Positions 1 to 8,700 of a DNA stretch of 64,000 bases are shown piece by piece. The stretch lies in assembly GCF_001899645.1 (NCBI RefSeq), contig NZ_MKVV01000014.1, positions 82,883 through 146,882 of the forward strand, in the 5' to 3' direction. How positions within the stretch are numbered: position 1 is the first letter of the stretch; each line of letters begins with the position of its first letter. This DNA is from Pseudonocardia sp. 73-21 (GTDB lineage: Bacteria > Actinomycetota > Actinomycetes > Mycobacteriales > Pseudonocardiaceae). Under the pieces are notes generated by a model. The model did no database searches. It was not told the origin of the DNA and worked only from the letters and a program-made list of their open reading frames with translations. Made by a program: the position numbers and the translations under genes.

Positions 1-265
1 CGCGCTGCACGATCATCTTCTGGTTCGGGTTCGCCGCACCGATCGGCCCGAACCGCAGGCTCCCGACGCCGGAGGTGTGCGGGCCCGCCGCGAAGGCGTA
101 GGCCGGGGCCGGGGTGGTCGGGTCGGGGTCCACGACCCAGCCGTTCAGCGCCTCGGGCGTGACCGTGACGGCCGTTCCCGCGGTCATGGCGAAGGCGGAG
201 GGGGCGGCGAGGGCGGTCAACGCCACCGCGGCGGCGGCCGCGATTCCGGTGCGGATCAGCTTCAC
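1..265 (-). CDS. Secreted protein, N-terminal part only
   Basis: The reading frame starts at GTG (complement of 263-265) and runs off the left edge of the window, leaving about 88 codons. It opens with a textbook signal peptide: a Lys/Arg start (VKLIRTG), an Ala/Val/Leu-rich core (AAAAAVALTALAA) and a probable signal peptidase I site after PSAFA. The mature part begins MTAGTAVTVTPEALNGW and is followed by a Pro/Thr-rich stretch, so it is probably exported. I do not recognise the family and the catalytic or binding part is outside the window. Upstream lies a 239-bp gap to the next gene; no clear promoter was identified in it. Confidence 0.65.
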   Translation of the reverse strand, partial: MKLIRTGIAAAAAVALTALAAPSAFAMTAGTAVTVTPEALNGWVVDPDPTTPAPAYAFAAGPHTSGVGSLRFGPIGAANPNQKMIVQR

Positions 266-504
266 GGTGGACGGGCTCCAGTGTGTCGAGGGCGTCGGAC
301 GCATCGGCGAGTCCGGCGAGAGCCGTGCACTGGTTGTGCGCAACCGACCTCGCAGGGTCACGCCCGGCTCTTCGCCGCGGACACGTCCGCCATGACGACT
401 CTCGGCACTGGTTCGCCCGGATCAGTAGAAATAGACCATTTGCCGTAGTGAGCGGAGCTGCTCGACCGGGAGCTCGGAGGCGGTGCGGCCGGGCGTCGCC
501 ACGA

Positions 505-1662
505 TCAGTCTGCGAGCAGGCCGTCCCGCACGGCGCGCGCCATACCCGGGGCCAGCGGGAGCCGGGGCACCAGGGTGGCCTGCACCGCGTGGTAGAGGTC
601 GGGCTTGCCCGGCCACACCGACGTCGCGTGCCGGTTGTGCCGGTCGAGCTGGTGGACCCAGGAGCCCTCGACGCGGTCGATGTGGTGGGACTCGACGAAC
701 GCCCAGAACCGGTCCTGGTCGGCGACGTAGCGGGCCTCGCCGGTGACGGTGTGCAGCGCCGCCGCCGCCGCGACGGCCTCGGCCACCACCCACCACATGC
801 GGTCGTGCGTGACGGGGGCGCCGGACCAGTCGGTGGTGTAGACGAACCCGTCCTCGCCGTCGGCGGCCCAGCCGTCGGCCACGGCGCGGTCGTAGAGGGC
901 GGCGGAGGCGTCGACGAGCGGCGGGTCCAGGTGCAGCAGCAGGCGCGACCACTCCAGCCCGTGCCCGACGGTGGCCCCGTAGGGCTGGAACGGGTGGTCG
1001 GGCTGGTCGCGGTGGTAGGACGGCATCGGCTCCCACGCGGGCGTGAAGTGCTCGGGCAGCCGCCAGCCGAACTCCCGGCCGCGGGCGACCGCGAAGGTGG
1101 CGATCCGCCGGGCCCGCTGCCGCCACCGCGGGTCGCCCGTGGCGTCGGACGCGGCGAGCAGGGCCTCGACGGTGTGCATGTTGGCGTTGAGGCCGCGATA
1201 GGTGTCACGGCGGGCCCAGGTGCGGTCGAACAGGTCGCACACCATGCCGTGCTCGGGCTCCCAGAACCGCTCGTGCGTCGCCAGCGCCTCGGCCATCAGG
1301 TCGGACGCGCCGGGGCGACCGGCCACCGTCGCCGTCGACGCGGCGAGCAGGACGAACGCGTGGTCGTAGGCGTTCTTGTCGCTGGACTCCGCCGAGGTCG
1401 GCCAGCCGCCGTGCTCGTCGTCGTGCAGCGGGCCGGCCAGCGCGGCGAGCATCGCGTCGGCGACGGGGCCGGAGCTCTCGATCCCCGCCAGCACCGCGAG
1501 GCCGTGCACGTGCGCCATCCGGGCGGTGGAGTAGGGCTGCACGGGTCGGTCGAGCCAGGGCTCCCCCCGGTCCCCCAGCCAGGCGGCGCCCCCGCAGGGA
1601 TGCACGACCCCGGCTCCCCCGAACCCCACGAGCCGCCGGAACTCCGCATCGAGATCGACCAC
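505..1662 (-). CDS. AGE-family epimerase/isomerase (N-acylglucosamine 2-epimerase-like)
   Basis: This 385-residue protein matches the N-acylglucosamine 2-epimerase/mannose isomerase/YihS family, which folds as an (alpha/alpha)6 barrel and interconverts aldoses and ketoses or epimerises sugars at C2. Family-like segments are STARMAHVHGLAVLAG near residue 45, KNAYDHAFVLLAAS near 95, GLNANMHTVEALLAA near 153, TVGHGLEWSRLLLHL near 235 and MWWVVAEAVAAAAAL near 275. His residues in the AHVH, NMH and GHGLEW motifs are the likely catalytic and substrate-binding positions. There is no signal peptide, so it is cytoplasmic. The length is typical. The exact sugar cannot be read from sequence; mannose, glucosamine or sulfoquinovose isomerisation are all possible. 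Confidence 0.85.
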   Translation of the reverse strand: MVDLDAEFRRLVGFGGAGVVHPCGGAAWLGDRGEPWLDRPVQPYSTARMAHVHGLAVLAGIESSGPVADAMLAALAGPLHDDEHGGWPTSAESSDKNAYDHAFVLLAASTATVAGRPGASDLMAEALATHERFWEPEHGMVCDLFDRTWARRDTYRGLNANMHTVEALLAASDATGDPRWRQRARRIATFAVARGREFGWRLPEHFTPAWEPMPSYHRDQPDHPFQPYGATVGHGLEWSRLLLHLDPPLVDASAALYDRAVADGWAADGEDGFVYTTDWSGAPVTHDRMWWVVAEAVAAAAALHTVTGEARYVADQDRFWAFVESHHIDRVEGSWVHQLDRHNRHATSVWPGKPDLYHAVQATLVPRLPLAPGMARAVRDGLLAD

Positions 1663-1715
1663 GGTGCCACCCTAGGTGCACCTCGCAGCCCGTGAGGCAC
1701 GTCGCAGCGCGCCGG

Positions 1716-1791
1716 CGGGCTGCGACGTGACCAGCGGGCTGCGACGTGACCAGCGGGCTGCGACGTGACCGGCGGGCTGCGACGTCGGGGT
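1716..1791. repeat. Four tandem copies of a 19-bp unit
   Basis: The unit CGGGCTGCGACGTGACCAG starts at 1716, 1735, 1754 and 1773. Copies 1 and 2 are identical, copy 3 has one change, and copy 4 diverges after GACGT. The array fills the gap between the epimerase gene and the 3' end of the next gene. A further inverted match (GTCGCAGCGCG at 1701) just before it lets the transcript fold, so it could act as a terminator. Confidence 0.8.
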
Positions 1792-4070
1792 CAGTCGGTC
1801 AGGTCCAGGGCCGCCCGCACCAGGCTGTCGGCGTCGAGGCCGTGGTGGCGGTAGACCGCGTCCAGGTCGCCGGACTGACCGAACGCGCTCACACCCAGGT
1901 GGGCGGCGCGCACCTGGTTGATCCCGGCCAGGAACGCCAGGGTGTGCGGGTGCCCGTCCAGCACCGTCACCATCGGCGCGGCCCGGCGGGCGGGGAAGGC
2001 CGCGTCGAGCACCCACGTCTCCGCCGAGCCCCGGCCCGAGCGGGCCTGCAGCGCCTCGAAGACCAGTCCGGCGCTGGTCACGCACACGACGTCGGCCTCG
2101 ACGCCCTGCCCGGCCAGCCGCTCGGCGGCCGCGAGCGCCTCCGGCACCACGGCGCCCATCGCGGCGATCGTCACCGCGGGGGTGCCGCTCGCGCGCCGCA
2201 GCGGGTACGCGCCCGCCACCACCTGCCGGCGACGGCGCTCACGTGCGGCCGGGTCGGTGGGCACCGCGGCCAGCGTCTGGTCCACCGGGCGGGTCGACAG
2301 GCGCAGGTAGGCCGAGCTGCCGTCCGGCCGGCCGAGCTGCGCCAGCGACGCGAGCAGCGTCCACTCGACGTCGATCGCGAACGCCGGGTCGTAGGACACG
2401 CAGCCGGGCTGCTCCAGCCCCACCGACGGCGTGGTGATCGACTGGTGCGCCCCGCCCTCGGGCGCCAGCGACACCCCCGACGGCGTGCCGACCAGGATCG
2501 ACTGCCCGCCCGCGTAGATCCCGAACGACCACGGCTCGAGCGCCCGCTCGACGAACGGGTCGTACATGACGCCGATGGGCAGCAGTGGCTCGCCCCACCG
2601 CGACCAGGTGGCGCCGAGCTCACCCAGCAGCCCGACGAGGTTGGTCTCGGCGATGCCCAGCTCGAGGTGCTGGCCGGTGGGCCGCTCGCGCCAGTGCAGG
2701 ATCGTCTCGGGGTCGTCGGCGAACCAGTCCACGCGCTCGGCCGCCGACCACACGCCCACCTTGTTGACCCAGCCACCGAGGTTCGTCGACGACGAGACGT
2801 CGGGGCACAGCGTCACGATCCGGCGCGCGGCCTCGGGCGACTCGCGGGTGAGGTCGAGCAGCGCGCGCCCCAGCGCGGCCTGGGTGGTGGCCGTGCCCGC
2901 GGGGGTGCGGCCGATGTCGGTGGGCAGCGCCGGGACCGTCGTGTACGGCTCGGGGGTGCGCCGCAGCCGCTCGCCCACCTCGGCGCACAGCTCGGCCGCG
3001 GCGGACCCCTCCGGGAACGGGCGCCACGGGTCGTCCACCGAACACCCGACGCGCTTCCCCAGCTCCGCCATCTGCTCCACGGTCAGCAGGGACGAGTGGT
3101 TCTGCGGGTGGCCCTCGCTGGCCAGGCCGTAGCCCTTCACGGTGTAGGCGAAGATCACCGTGGGGCGGGTGTCGTCGATGGCGTCGAGTGCGTCGCCGAG
3201 CGCGGACAGGTCGTGGCCGCCGAGGTTGCGGACGGCGGCGTGCAGCGTCTCGTCGTCCAGGCCCGCCACGAGCTCGACCAGCTTGTCGTCCCCGTCCGGG
3301 AGCCGCTCGCGCTGCTGGGCCGGGGTGCAGCGCAGCAGCCGCTGGTACTCCGGGTTGGGCATCTCGTCGATGCGCCGGCGCAGGGCGTCACCGCCGGGGC
3401 GGGTGAACAGCTCCTCGAGGATCCGCCCGTACTTGACGGTGAGCACCTGCCAGCCCGCCGCCTCGAACATGCCCTGCAACCGGGTGGCGCCGATGTTGGG
3501 CACGACGCGGTCGAGGCTCTGCCGGTTGAGGTCGACGATCCACACGACCTCGCCGAGCTCGCCGACCATCGGGTCGAGGACCGCCTCCCAGCACGCGCCC
3601 TCGTCCAGCTCGGCGTCACCGACCAGCGAGTACTGCCGTCCGACGCCCACCTCCGGGCGGATCGAGGACACGTATCGGCGCGCCAGCGCACCCCAGATCG
3701 GGGCGGTGGCGCCGATGCCGACCGAGCCCGTCGAGTAGTCGACCGGGTCGGGATCCTTCGACCGCGAGGGGTAGCTCTGCAGCCCCTTGTACTCGCGCAG
3801 CGTCTCCAGGTAGCGGGTGTCGAGCTCGCCGAGCAGGTGGTTGATGGCGTGCAGCACCGGCGAGGCGTGCGGCTTCACCGACACGCGGTCCTCGGGGCGC
3901 AGGTGCTCGAACCACAGCTCCGTCATGATCGACACGAGCGACGCCGACGACGCCTGGTGGCCGCCCACCTTGAGCCCGCCGGCGTTGGGCCGCACGCGGT
4001 TCGCGTGGTGCACGATCGCGGTGCTCAGCCACAGCACCCGCTCCTCGATCTCCTGCAGCGTGCTCGCCAC
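1791..4070 (-). CDS. AceE-like homodimeric 2-oxoacid dehydrogenase E1 / transketolase-family protein
   Basis: The 759-residue product resembles the single-chain (AceE-type) pyruvate dehydrogenase E1. It uses thiamine diphosphate to decarboxylate a 2-oxoacid. The ThDP motif is visible as GDAELDEG followed about 25 residues later by WIVDLNRQ. Other family segments are SIMTELWFEHLRPEDRVSVKPH at the N-terminus (read in two parts: SIMTELWFEHL, RPEDRVSVKPH), NPEYQRLL, TVKGYGLASEGHPQNHS and the C-terminal GIAETNLVGLLGELG. The start chosen is GTG at 4070 because GAGGAGG (complement of 4076-4082) sits 5 nt upstream; ATG at 4088 is in frame but has no comparable site. It is shorter than classical AceE (about 890). 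The divergent lrp gene suggests amino-acid- or 2-oxoacid-dependent control. The substrate is uncertain. Confidence 0.8.
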   Translation of the reverse strand: MASTLQEIEERVLWLSTAIVHHANRVRPNAGGLKVGGHQASSASLVSIMTELWFEHLRPEDRVSVKPHASPVLHAINHLLGELDTRYLETLREYKGLQSYPSRSKDPDPVDYSTGSVGIGATAPIWGALARRYVSSIRPEVGVGRQYSLVGDAELDEGACWEAVLDPMVGELGEVVWIVDLNRQSLDRVVPNIGATRLQGMFEAAGWQVLTVKYGRILEELFTRPGGDALRRRIDEMPNPEYQRLLRCTPAQQRERLPDGDDKLVELVAGLDDETLHAAVRNLGGHDLSALGDALDAIDDTRPTVIFAYTVKGYGLASEGHPQNHSSLLTVEQMAELGKRVGCSVDDPWRPFPEGSAAAELCAEVGERLRRTPEPYTTVPALPTDIGRTPAGTATTQAALGRALLDLTRESPEAARRIVTLCPDVSSSTNLGGWVNKVGVWSAAERVDWFADDPETILHWRERPTGQHLELGIAETNLVGLLGELGATWSRWGEPLLPIGVMYDPFVERALEPWSFGIYAGGQSILVGTPSGVSLAPEGGAHQSITTPSVGLEQPGCVSYDPAFAIDVEWTLLASLAQLGRPDGSSAYLRLSTRPVDQTLAAVPTDPAARERRRRQVVAGAYPLRRASGTPAVTIAAMGAVVPEALAAAERLAGQGVEADVVCVTSAGLVFEALQARSGRGSAETWVLDAAFPARRAAPMVTVLDGHPHTLAFLAGINQVRAAHLGVSAFGQSGDLDAVYRHHGLDADSLVRAALDLTD

Positions 4071-4129
4071 CGTCGCCTCCTCAATCATGTTGACCCCTAA
4101 CTGGACCACCGCCACGATGACTGCACAAC

Positions 4130-4142
4130 CGAAGGGCCTTCG
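4130..4142. promoter_or_regulatory. Small palindrome in the aceE-like/lrp divergent gap
   Basis: CGAAGGGCCTTCG is an inverted repeat with 6-bp arms, placed 21 nt before the lrp start in a 75-bp divergent gap. Lrp-family proteins commonly bind such gaps and autoregulate, so it is a candidate operator; this is inference from position and symmetry only. Confidence 0.3.
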
Positions 4143-4162
4143 ACTGAGCAGAGTGCCCAGCC

Positions 4163-4708
4163 ATGGCCCGCCAGACGACCGGAAGGGCGGGCAGAGTGCG
4201 CAACGACGAGGTGGACGCCACCGACGCCCGGCTGCTGCTCGCTCTCGCCGAGAGCCCGCGGGCGTCGGTGCTCGCACTCGCCGAGCGCCTCGGCCTCTCG
4301 CGCAACACCGTGCAGGCGCGCCTGGCCGGGCTCGACGCACGCGGGGTGCTGGGCTCGTTCGAGCGCCGGATCGACCCCACCGCGCTCGGCTACCCGCTCA
4401 CCGCGTTCGTCACGGTGCAGCTGGTGCAGCGCCGGCTCGCGGAGGTGGCCGCGGCGCTGGCCGACGTGCCCGAGGTGGTGGAGGTGCTCGGCATCTCCGG
4501 CCAGACCGACCTGCTCGTGCAGCTCGTCGCCCGCGACGCCGACGACCTCTACCGCATCGCGGGCCAGCTCCTGGGCATCGACGGGGTGGAGCGCACGTCC
4601 ACGTCGATGGTGATGCGGAGGCTGGTGCGGCACCGGCTGGCCCCGCTGCTGGAGCGCATCGCGGATCGGTCCAGCGGCAGGGACGCCGGGCCGCCCGCGG
4701 AGTCGTAG
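4163..4708 (+). CDS. Lrp/AsnC-family transcriptional regulator
   Basis: This 181-residue protein has the two-part Lrp layout. The N-terminal winged helix reads DATDARLLLALAESPRASV and then LAERLGLSRNTVQARLAGLD. The C-terminal RAM ligand domain has YPLTAFVTVQLVQ, VPEVVEVLGISGQTDLLVQLV and RTSTSMVMRR. These proteins bind amino acids or related small molecules and control nearby metabolic genes. It is divergently transcribed from the AceE-like gene, so it probably regulates that gene. ATG at 4163 was chosen; GTG at 4197 would start closer to the usual Lrp N-terminus and is an alternative. The tail after the RAM domain (SSGRDAGPPAES) is slightly longer than usual. Confidence 0.9.
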   Translation: MARQTTGRAGRVRNDEVDATDARLLLALAESPRASVLALAERLGLSRNTVQARLAGLDARGVLGSFERRIDPTALGYPLTAFVTVQLVQRRLAEVAAALADVPEVVEVLGISGQTDLLVQLVARDADDLYRIAGQLLGIDGVERTSTSMVMRRLVRHRLAPLLERIADRSSGRDAGPPAES

Positions 4709-4924
4709 AGGGTCACGGTCACCGCGCCGGAGCCCGGCCGGCCGCAGAGCACGAGGCCCGGGTCGTCGGCCCGGCCGAACTCGACGTACCGCACGGGCGC
4801 GGTCGACGCCGGGAGGACGCTGCCGTCGAACACCGTGACGGCCAGGCGCGAGGGTCGGGCACCACCCCGTGCTCGGACCTACGGATGATCGGCACACCCG
4901 TTCCCGTTGCACCGGACCCCGATC

Positions 4925-6271
4925 ATGGCCGATACCGTCGCGGGCGTGACCGAACTGCTCCCCGCAACCGCCCGCACCCTGCTCGCCCGCGTCGCCCGCG
5001 CCCAGCGCGACGGACGCGTCCCGTCGCTGGTGGCAGGCGTGGTCCGGGACGGGTCGCTCGTGTGGTCCGCGGGCCGTGGCGCCGTCGGCGCACCACACAC
5101 CGACGTCCAGTACCGGCTCGGGTCGATCTCCAAGACCGTCACCGCGATCACCGTGCTGCGGCTGCGCGACGAGGGCCTCGTCGACCTCGACGACGCCCTC
5201 GAGCAGCACCTGCCCGGCACCCCGCTCGGCGACCGCACGCTCGGCCAGCTCCTCTCGCACCTGGCCGGGGCCGGGTCGGAGAGCCCGGGCGGCTGGTGGG
5301 AGCGCACGCCCGGCACCACGCTGGAGGGGCTCGCGCTCACCGACGCCGACGTCGTGCTGCCCGCGGCGCGGCGCTTCCACTACTCCAACCTCGGGTTCGG
5401 GCTGCTGGGCGAGGTGGTCGCCCGGCTCCGCGGGCGCTCCTGGGCCGACGTCGCCCGCGACGAGGTGCTGCTGCCCCTGGGCATGACCCGCACCACGCCC
5501 CGGCCGTCAGGTGCGGCCGCACCGGGGCTGGCCGTCCACCCCTGGGCGGACGAGGTGCTGGCCGAACCCGAGCACGACGCCGTCACAATGGCCCCGGCCG
5601 GGCAGCTCTGGGCCACCGCCACCGATCTCGGACGCCTCGGCGCGTTCCTGCTCGGCGACTCCGGTGACGTGCTCTCCCCCGCCACCGTCGAGGAGATGAC
5701 GCTCCCCGCGGGCATCGACTTCTCCAGCCCGGGCTGGTCGTCCTACGGGCTGGGGGTGCAGGTCCAGCGCATCGACGGCGCCACGTTCGTCGGGCACGGC
5801 GGTTCGATGCCCGGGTTCCTCGCCGGCCTGTGGGCCGACCGCGAGGAGGGCACGGCCGCGCTCGCCCTGGGCAACACCACCACCGGCCTGGACGGCGCGC
5901 TGCCCACCACCCTGCTCGCCGACGTCCGCGCGGCCGAACCCCGCATCGTCGACGCGTGGACGCCGAGCGCGTCACCGGTGCCGCTGGAGCTGCTCGGGCC
6001 GTGGTTCTGGGGCCCGTCGCCGTACGCGCTGCGGGCGATCGCGGGAGGCCTGCTGCACCTCGGCGGGCTGGGCCGGCCCGGCCGCACGTCGCGGTTCCGG
6101 CCGGGCCCCGACGGCACCTGGGTCGGCCTGGACGGCTACTTCGCGGGCGAGAAGCTGCGCCTGGACCCGGTGGCACTGAACCTCGCGACCTTCGTGTTCA
6201 CCCGCACGCCCTACGACCCGGCCGCCCCCGTACCGGGGGATGTCGACCAGGCCGGATGGCACGCTCCGTAG
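4925..6271 (+). CDS. Class C beta-lactamase-family serine hydrolase
   Basis: The 448-residue product is a serine hydrolase of the penicillin-binding-protein/AmpC fold. The nucleophile motif S-x-x-K is in LGSISKTVTAIT near residue 73, the Y-x-N motif is HYSNLGFGLLGEV near 150, and the third motif is HGG in FVGHGGSMPGFLAG near 285. This fold includes esterases, D-aminopeptidases and beta-lactamases, so the substrate is open. No signal peptide is evident, which argues for an intracellular esterase or peptidase and against a true beta-lactamase. A C-terminal extension of about 110 residues (from AEPRIVDAWTPSASPVPLE) probably forms the lipocalin-like domain often attached to this family. ATG at 4925 was chosen; GTG at 4946 and TTG at 4907 are in frame. 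Confidence 0.85.
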   Translation: MADTVAGVTELLPATARTLLARVARAQRDGRVPSLVAGVVRDGSLVWSAGRGAVGAPHTDVQYRLGSISKTVTAITVLRLRDEGLVDLDDALEQHLPGTPLGDRTLGQLLSHLAGAGSESPGGWWERTPGTTLEGLALTDADVVLPAARRFHYSNLGFGLLGEVVARLRGRSWADVARDEVLLPLGMTRTTPRPSGAAAPGLAVHPWADEVLAEPEHDAVTMAPAGQLWATATDLGRLGAFLLGDSGDVLSPATVEEMTLPAGIDFSSPGWSSYGLGVQVQRIDGATFVGHGGSMPGFLAGLWADREEGTAALALGNTTTGLDGALPTTLLADVRAAEPRIVDAWTPSASPVPLELLGPWFWGPSPYALRAIAGGLLHLGGLGRPGRTSRFRPGPDGTWVGLDGYFAGEKLRLDPVALNLATFVFTRTPYDPAAPVPGDVDQAGWHAP

Positions 6272-6500
6272 CGGGCACCGGCCCAGCTGGAGAGCATCAT
6301 CGCCCGGCTCACCCGGCAGGACCTGCTCGTCTCCGGTGAGCGGGTCCGGATGACACCGTCGGGCCCCGCACGGACTGTCCGGGCGCGCCTGGGGGTGTTC
6401 GCCGACGGTTTCACCCCGATCGCCGGCACGAACACGTTCGGACTGGAGCCCGTCCGGCGCCGACCGGCCCGGCGCGACGCCGCTGCGGGCGGCGTTCTCC
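6272..6500 (+). pseudogene. Unassigned gene remnant
   Basis: Between the hydrolase and the transporter remnant one frame reads QLESIIARLTRQDLLVSGER and then VRMTPSGPARTVRARLG. The second part looks like the wing and last helix of a winged-helix (MarR-like) domain. No start codon or N-terminal helices precede it, and it runs straight into the transporter fragment without a stop. I read it as a fragment left by deletion; the family is a guess. Confidence 0.3.
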
Positions 6501-6506
6501 CCACCG

Positions 6507-7194
6507 CCATCGGCGACTACTTCGGCAACCTCTCCCGGACGGCCGCCCGCACCGCCGCCAGCGGCGGGGACGCCACGGCCGAGTGGCTCAGGGCTGGACC
6601 GTCTCCTACCGGGCCTGGTGGATCTCCTGGACGCCGTTCGTCGGCAGGTTCATCGCCCGCATCAGCCGGGGCCGCTCGATCAAGCAGTTCGTCACCGGCG
6701 TCACCCTCATCCCGAGCGCCGTGAGCCTCGCCCGGTTCATCGTCGCGATGGTCCTGGTGGCGATCTTCTTCGTCTCCGGCGCCGACGCCGCGTCGATCGT
6801 GATGGGCACGCTCTCGCAGCGCGGCACGATCGAGCCGTCGCGCTGGGTCGTGGTGTTCCGGGGCGTGGTGATGGGCGCGATCGCGATCATCATGCTGATC
6901 GTCAGCCCCGGCGACGAGGCGCTGCAGGGCCTCCAGAACATCTGGATCATCATGGCGGCGCCGTTCGCGGTCGTGAGGGTGGCGCTGTGCGTGGCCCTGA
7001 CCCAGGACCTGCGCAGCGACCCGCCGGTGCACCGCGACGACCGTGCCGCGGCCGCCGTCGAGCAGGCGGTGGAGTACGGCACGCAGGCCCACGGCGACGA
7101 GTTCGTGATCGCGGTGAGGCCCAGGCCGGAGGACCAGGTACTCCCCGGCCGTATGGGGCGCGATCCGCTCGTGCCCGGCATGATGGCGCCATGA
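6507..7194 (+). pseudogene. BCCT-family betaine/choline/carnitine transporter, decayed
   Basis: Two frames together give the C-terminal half of a BCCT secondary transporter. The first frame has GDYFGNLSRTAARTA up to EWLRA near 6590; the second continues WTVSYRAWWISWTPFVGRFI with the BCCT signature tryptophans, then ARISRGRSIKQFVTGV. A single missing base near 6590-6596 separates them. After LIPSAVSLARF the text jumps to FFVSGADAASIVMGTLSQRG, so roughly 80 residues of the family are missing, and all N-terminal membrane helices are absent. The rest (RWVVVFRGVVMGAIAIIML, then NIWIIMAAPFAVV) is well conserved. The gene cannot make a working transporter. It once imported a compatible solute or quaternary amine. 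Confidence 0.8.
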
Positions 7195-7676
7195 CGCTCT
7201 CCGTAGGTGACCCCATCCCCGATGTGACACTGACGACGATGACCGGCGACGGCCCGGCCCCGATCGCCAGCAAGGCAGCGCTGGGCACCGGCACGGTCGT
7301 GCTGTTCGCCGTGCCCGGCGCCTTCACGCCGGCCTGCTCGGACCACCACCTGCCCGGCTACGTGCTGCGGGCCGACGAGCTGCGGGCCAAGGGCGTCGAC
7401 ACGATCGCCTGCATCGCGGTCAACGACGCGTTCGTGCTCAACGCCTGGGGCGAGTCGGCCGGGGTCGACGACAAGATCGTGATGCTGGGCGACGGCAACG
7501 CCTCCTTCGCCGCCGCCGCGGGCCTGGAACTCGACGGCACCGCGTTCGGGCTCGGCACCCGCTCGCAGCGCTACGCCGCGATCATCAAGGACGGGGTGGT
7601 CACGCACCTGCAGGTGGAGCCCGACCCGCTCGCCGTCACCGTCAGCTCCGTCGAGACGGTGCTCGACGCCCTCTGA
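7191..7676 (+). CDS. Peroxiredoxin, Prx5/AhpE-like atypical type
   Basis: This 161-residue protein reduces peroxides through a peroxidatic cysteine. The family motif PGAFTPACSDHHLPGY is near residue 43, with Thr and the peroxidatic Cys in TPAC. The rest matches the Prx5 group: DTIACIAVNDAFVLNAWG, then VMLGDGNASFAAAAGLELD and GTRSQRYAAIIKDGVVTHL. No second conserved Cys is apparent at the usual resolving position, so it may be a one-Cys enzyme resolved by glutaredoxin or another thiol. It starts at ATG 7191, four bases into the tail of the transporter remnant, and probably has its own promoter within that remnant. Confidence 0.92.
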   Translation: MTLSVGDPIPDVTLTTMTGDGPAPIASKAALGTGTVVLFAVPGAFTPACSDHHLPGYVLRADELRAKGVDTIACIAVNDAFVLNAWGESAGVDDKIVMLGDGNASFAAAAGLELDGTAFGLGTRSQRYAAIIKDGVVTHLQVEPDPLAVTVSSVETVLDAL

Positions 7677-7718
7677 CGGTCACCTCCGCGCCGGCCGGGC
7701 GCACCATCGAGATGATCA

Positions 7719-8687
7719 TCAGCGAGGGTCGTCGACCTCCAGCACCACCTTGCCGGTGACCTGACGCTCGTCGATCCGGCTCAGCGCCTCGGCCGCCCGC
7801 TCCAGCGGGAACGAGGCGCTGATCACCGGGTCGACGGCGCCACTGCGCAGGTGCGGCTCCAGCTCGGCCCACTGACCGGCGACGTAGCCGGGGCGGCCGA
7901 GCGCGTAGCCACCCCACCCGACGCCCACGACGTCGATGTTGTTGAGCAGCAGCCGGTTGACCTTCACCGTCGGGATGTCGCCTCCGGTGAAGCCGATCAC
8001 CAGCAGCCGACCCTCGGGGGCGAGGCAGCGCAGGGAGTCGGTGAAGCGGTCGCCGCCCACCGGGTCGACCACGACGTCGACGGCACCGAGCGCCTTGACC
8101 GCGTCGCGGAAGCCCTCGACCAGCACGGTGTCGTGCGCGCCCGCGGCCTTCGCGACCGCGGCCTTGGCGTCGGTGGACACGACGGCGACGACGTGTGCGC
8201 CGAGCGCCGCGGCGAGCTGCACGCACGCGGTGCCGACCCCGCCGGCCGCGCCCTGCACCAGCACCCGCTGACCGGACCGCAGGTGCCCGCGCACCAGCAG
8301 CGCGAAGTGGGCGGTGAGGTAGTTCATGGGCAGGCAGGCACCCGCGGCGAAGCCGACCTCGTCGGGCAGGGGCAGCACGTGGTCGGCGTGGGCGGCCACC
8401 ACCTCGGCGAACGCGCCGGTGCCGGGGAAGGCCGCCACCCGGTCCCCCGGCTTCAGCGGCGACCCGTCCGGCACCTCGCGCACCACACCCGCCACCTCGG
8501 AACCGAGCGTGAACGGCGGGTCCGGCTTGTACTGGTAGAGCCCCTTGCTCTGCAGCACGTCCGGGAAGTTGACCCCGGCCGCCCGGACGTCGATCAGCAC
8601 CTGCTCGGGCTGCCGTACCGGCTCGGGCACCTCCCGCACCTGCACCGCCGACGGCCCGTCCAACGTCACCACCTGTACTGCGCGCAT
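7719..8687 (-). CDS. NADPH:quinone oxidoreductase, zinc-independent MDR family
   Basis: The 322-residue protein belongs to the medium-chain dehydrogenase/reductase superfamily, quinone oxidoreductase branch. The N-terminal GroES-like domain shows RAAGVNFPDVLQSKGLYQY near 35 and GSEVAGVV near 62. The Rossmann domain has the nucleotide motif QGAAGGVGTACVQLA at 145-159 and VDPVGGDRFTDSLR. Zinc-ligand cysteines are missing, as expected for this branch. It likely reduces quinones or enones with NADPH in the cytoplasm. Translation starts at ATG 8687, which lies 13 bases after the stop of the small gene upstream on the same strand, so the two are probably co-transcribed. It converges on the peroxiredoxin gene with a 42-bp gap. 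Confidence 0.9.
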   Translation of the reverse strand: MRAVQVVTLDGPSAVQVREVPEPVRQPEQVLIDVRAAGVNFPDVLQSKGLYQYKPDPPFTLGSEVAGVVREVPDGSPLKPGDRVAAFPGTGAFAEVVAAHADHVLPLPDEVGFAAGACLPMNYLTAHFALLVRGHLRSGQRVLVQGAAGGVGTACVQLAAALGAHVVAVVSTDAKAAVAKAAGAHDTVLVEGFRDAVKALGAVDVVVDPVGGDRFTDSLRCLAPEGRLLVIGFTGGDIPTVKVNRLLLNNIDVVGVGWGGYALGRPGYVAGQWAELEPHLRSGAVDPVISASFPLERAAEALSRIDERQVTGKVVLEVDDPR

Positions 8688-8700
8688 GGGGGTGACCGTA

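Noticed and set aside
283..1695. Very long plus-strand open frame across the epimerase gene
   Set aside because: It is Arg/Gly/Pro-rich shadow translation typical of high-GC DNA; the minus-strand frame has family matches.
4549..4833. A 94-residue minus-strand frame overlapping the lrp 3' end
   Set aside because: Residues like VRYVEFGRADDPGLVLCGRP look protein-like, but the second half is a shadow of lrp and there is no start signal. It may be a small relic; I could not support it as a gene.
4907..4945. TTG 4907 as start of the serine hydrolase
   Set aside because: A rare start with no ribosome site; ATG 4925 and GTG 4946 are better placed.
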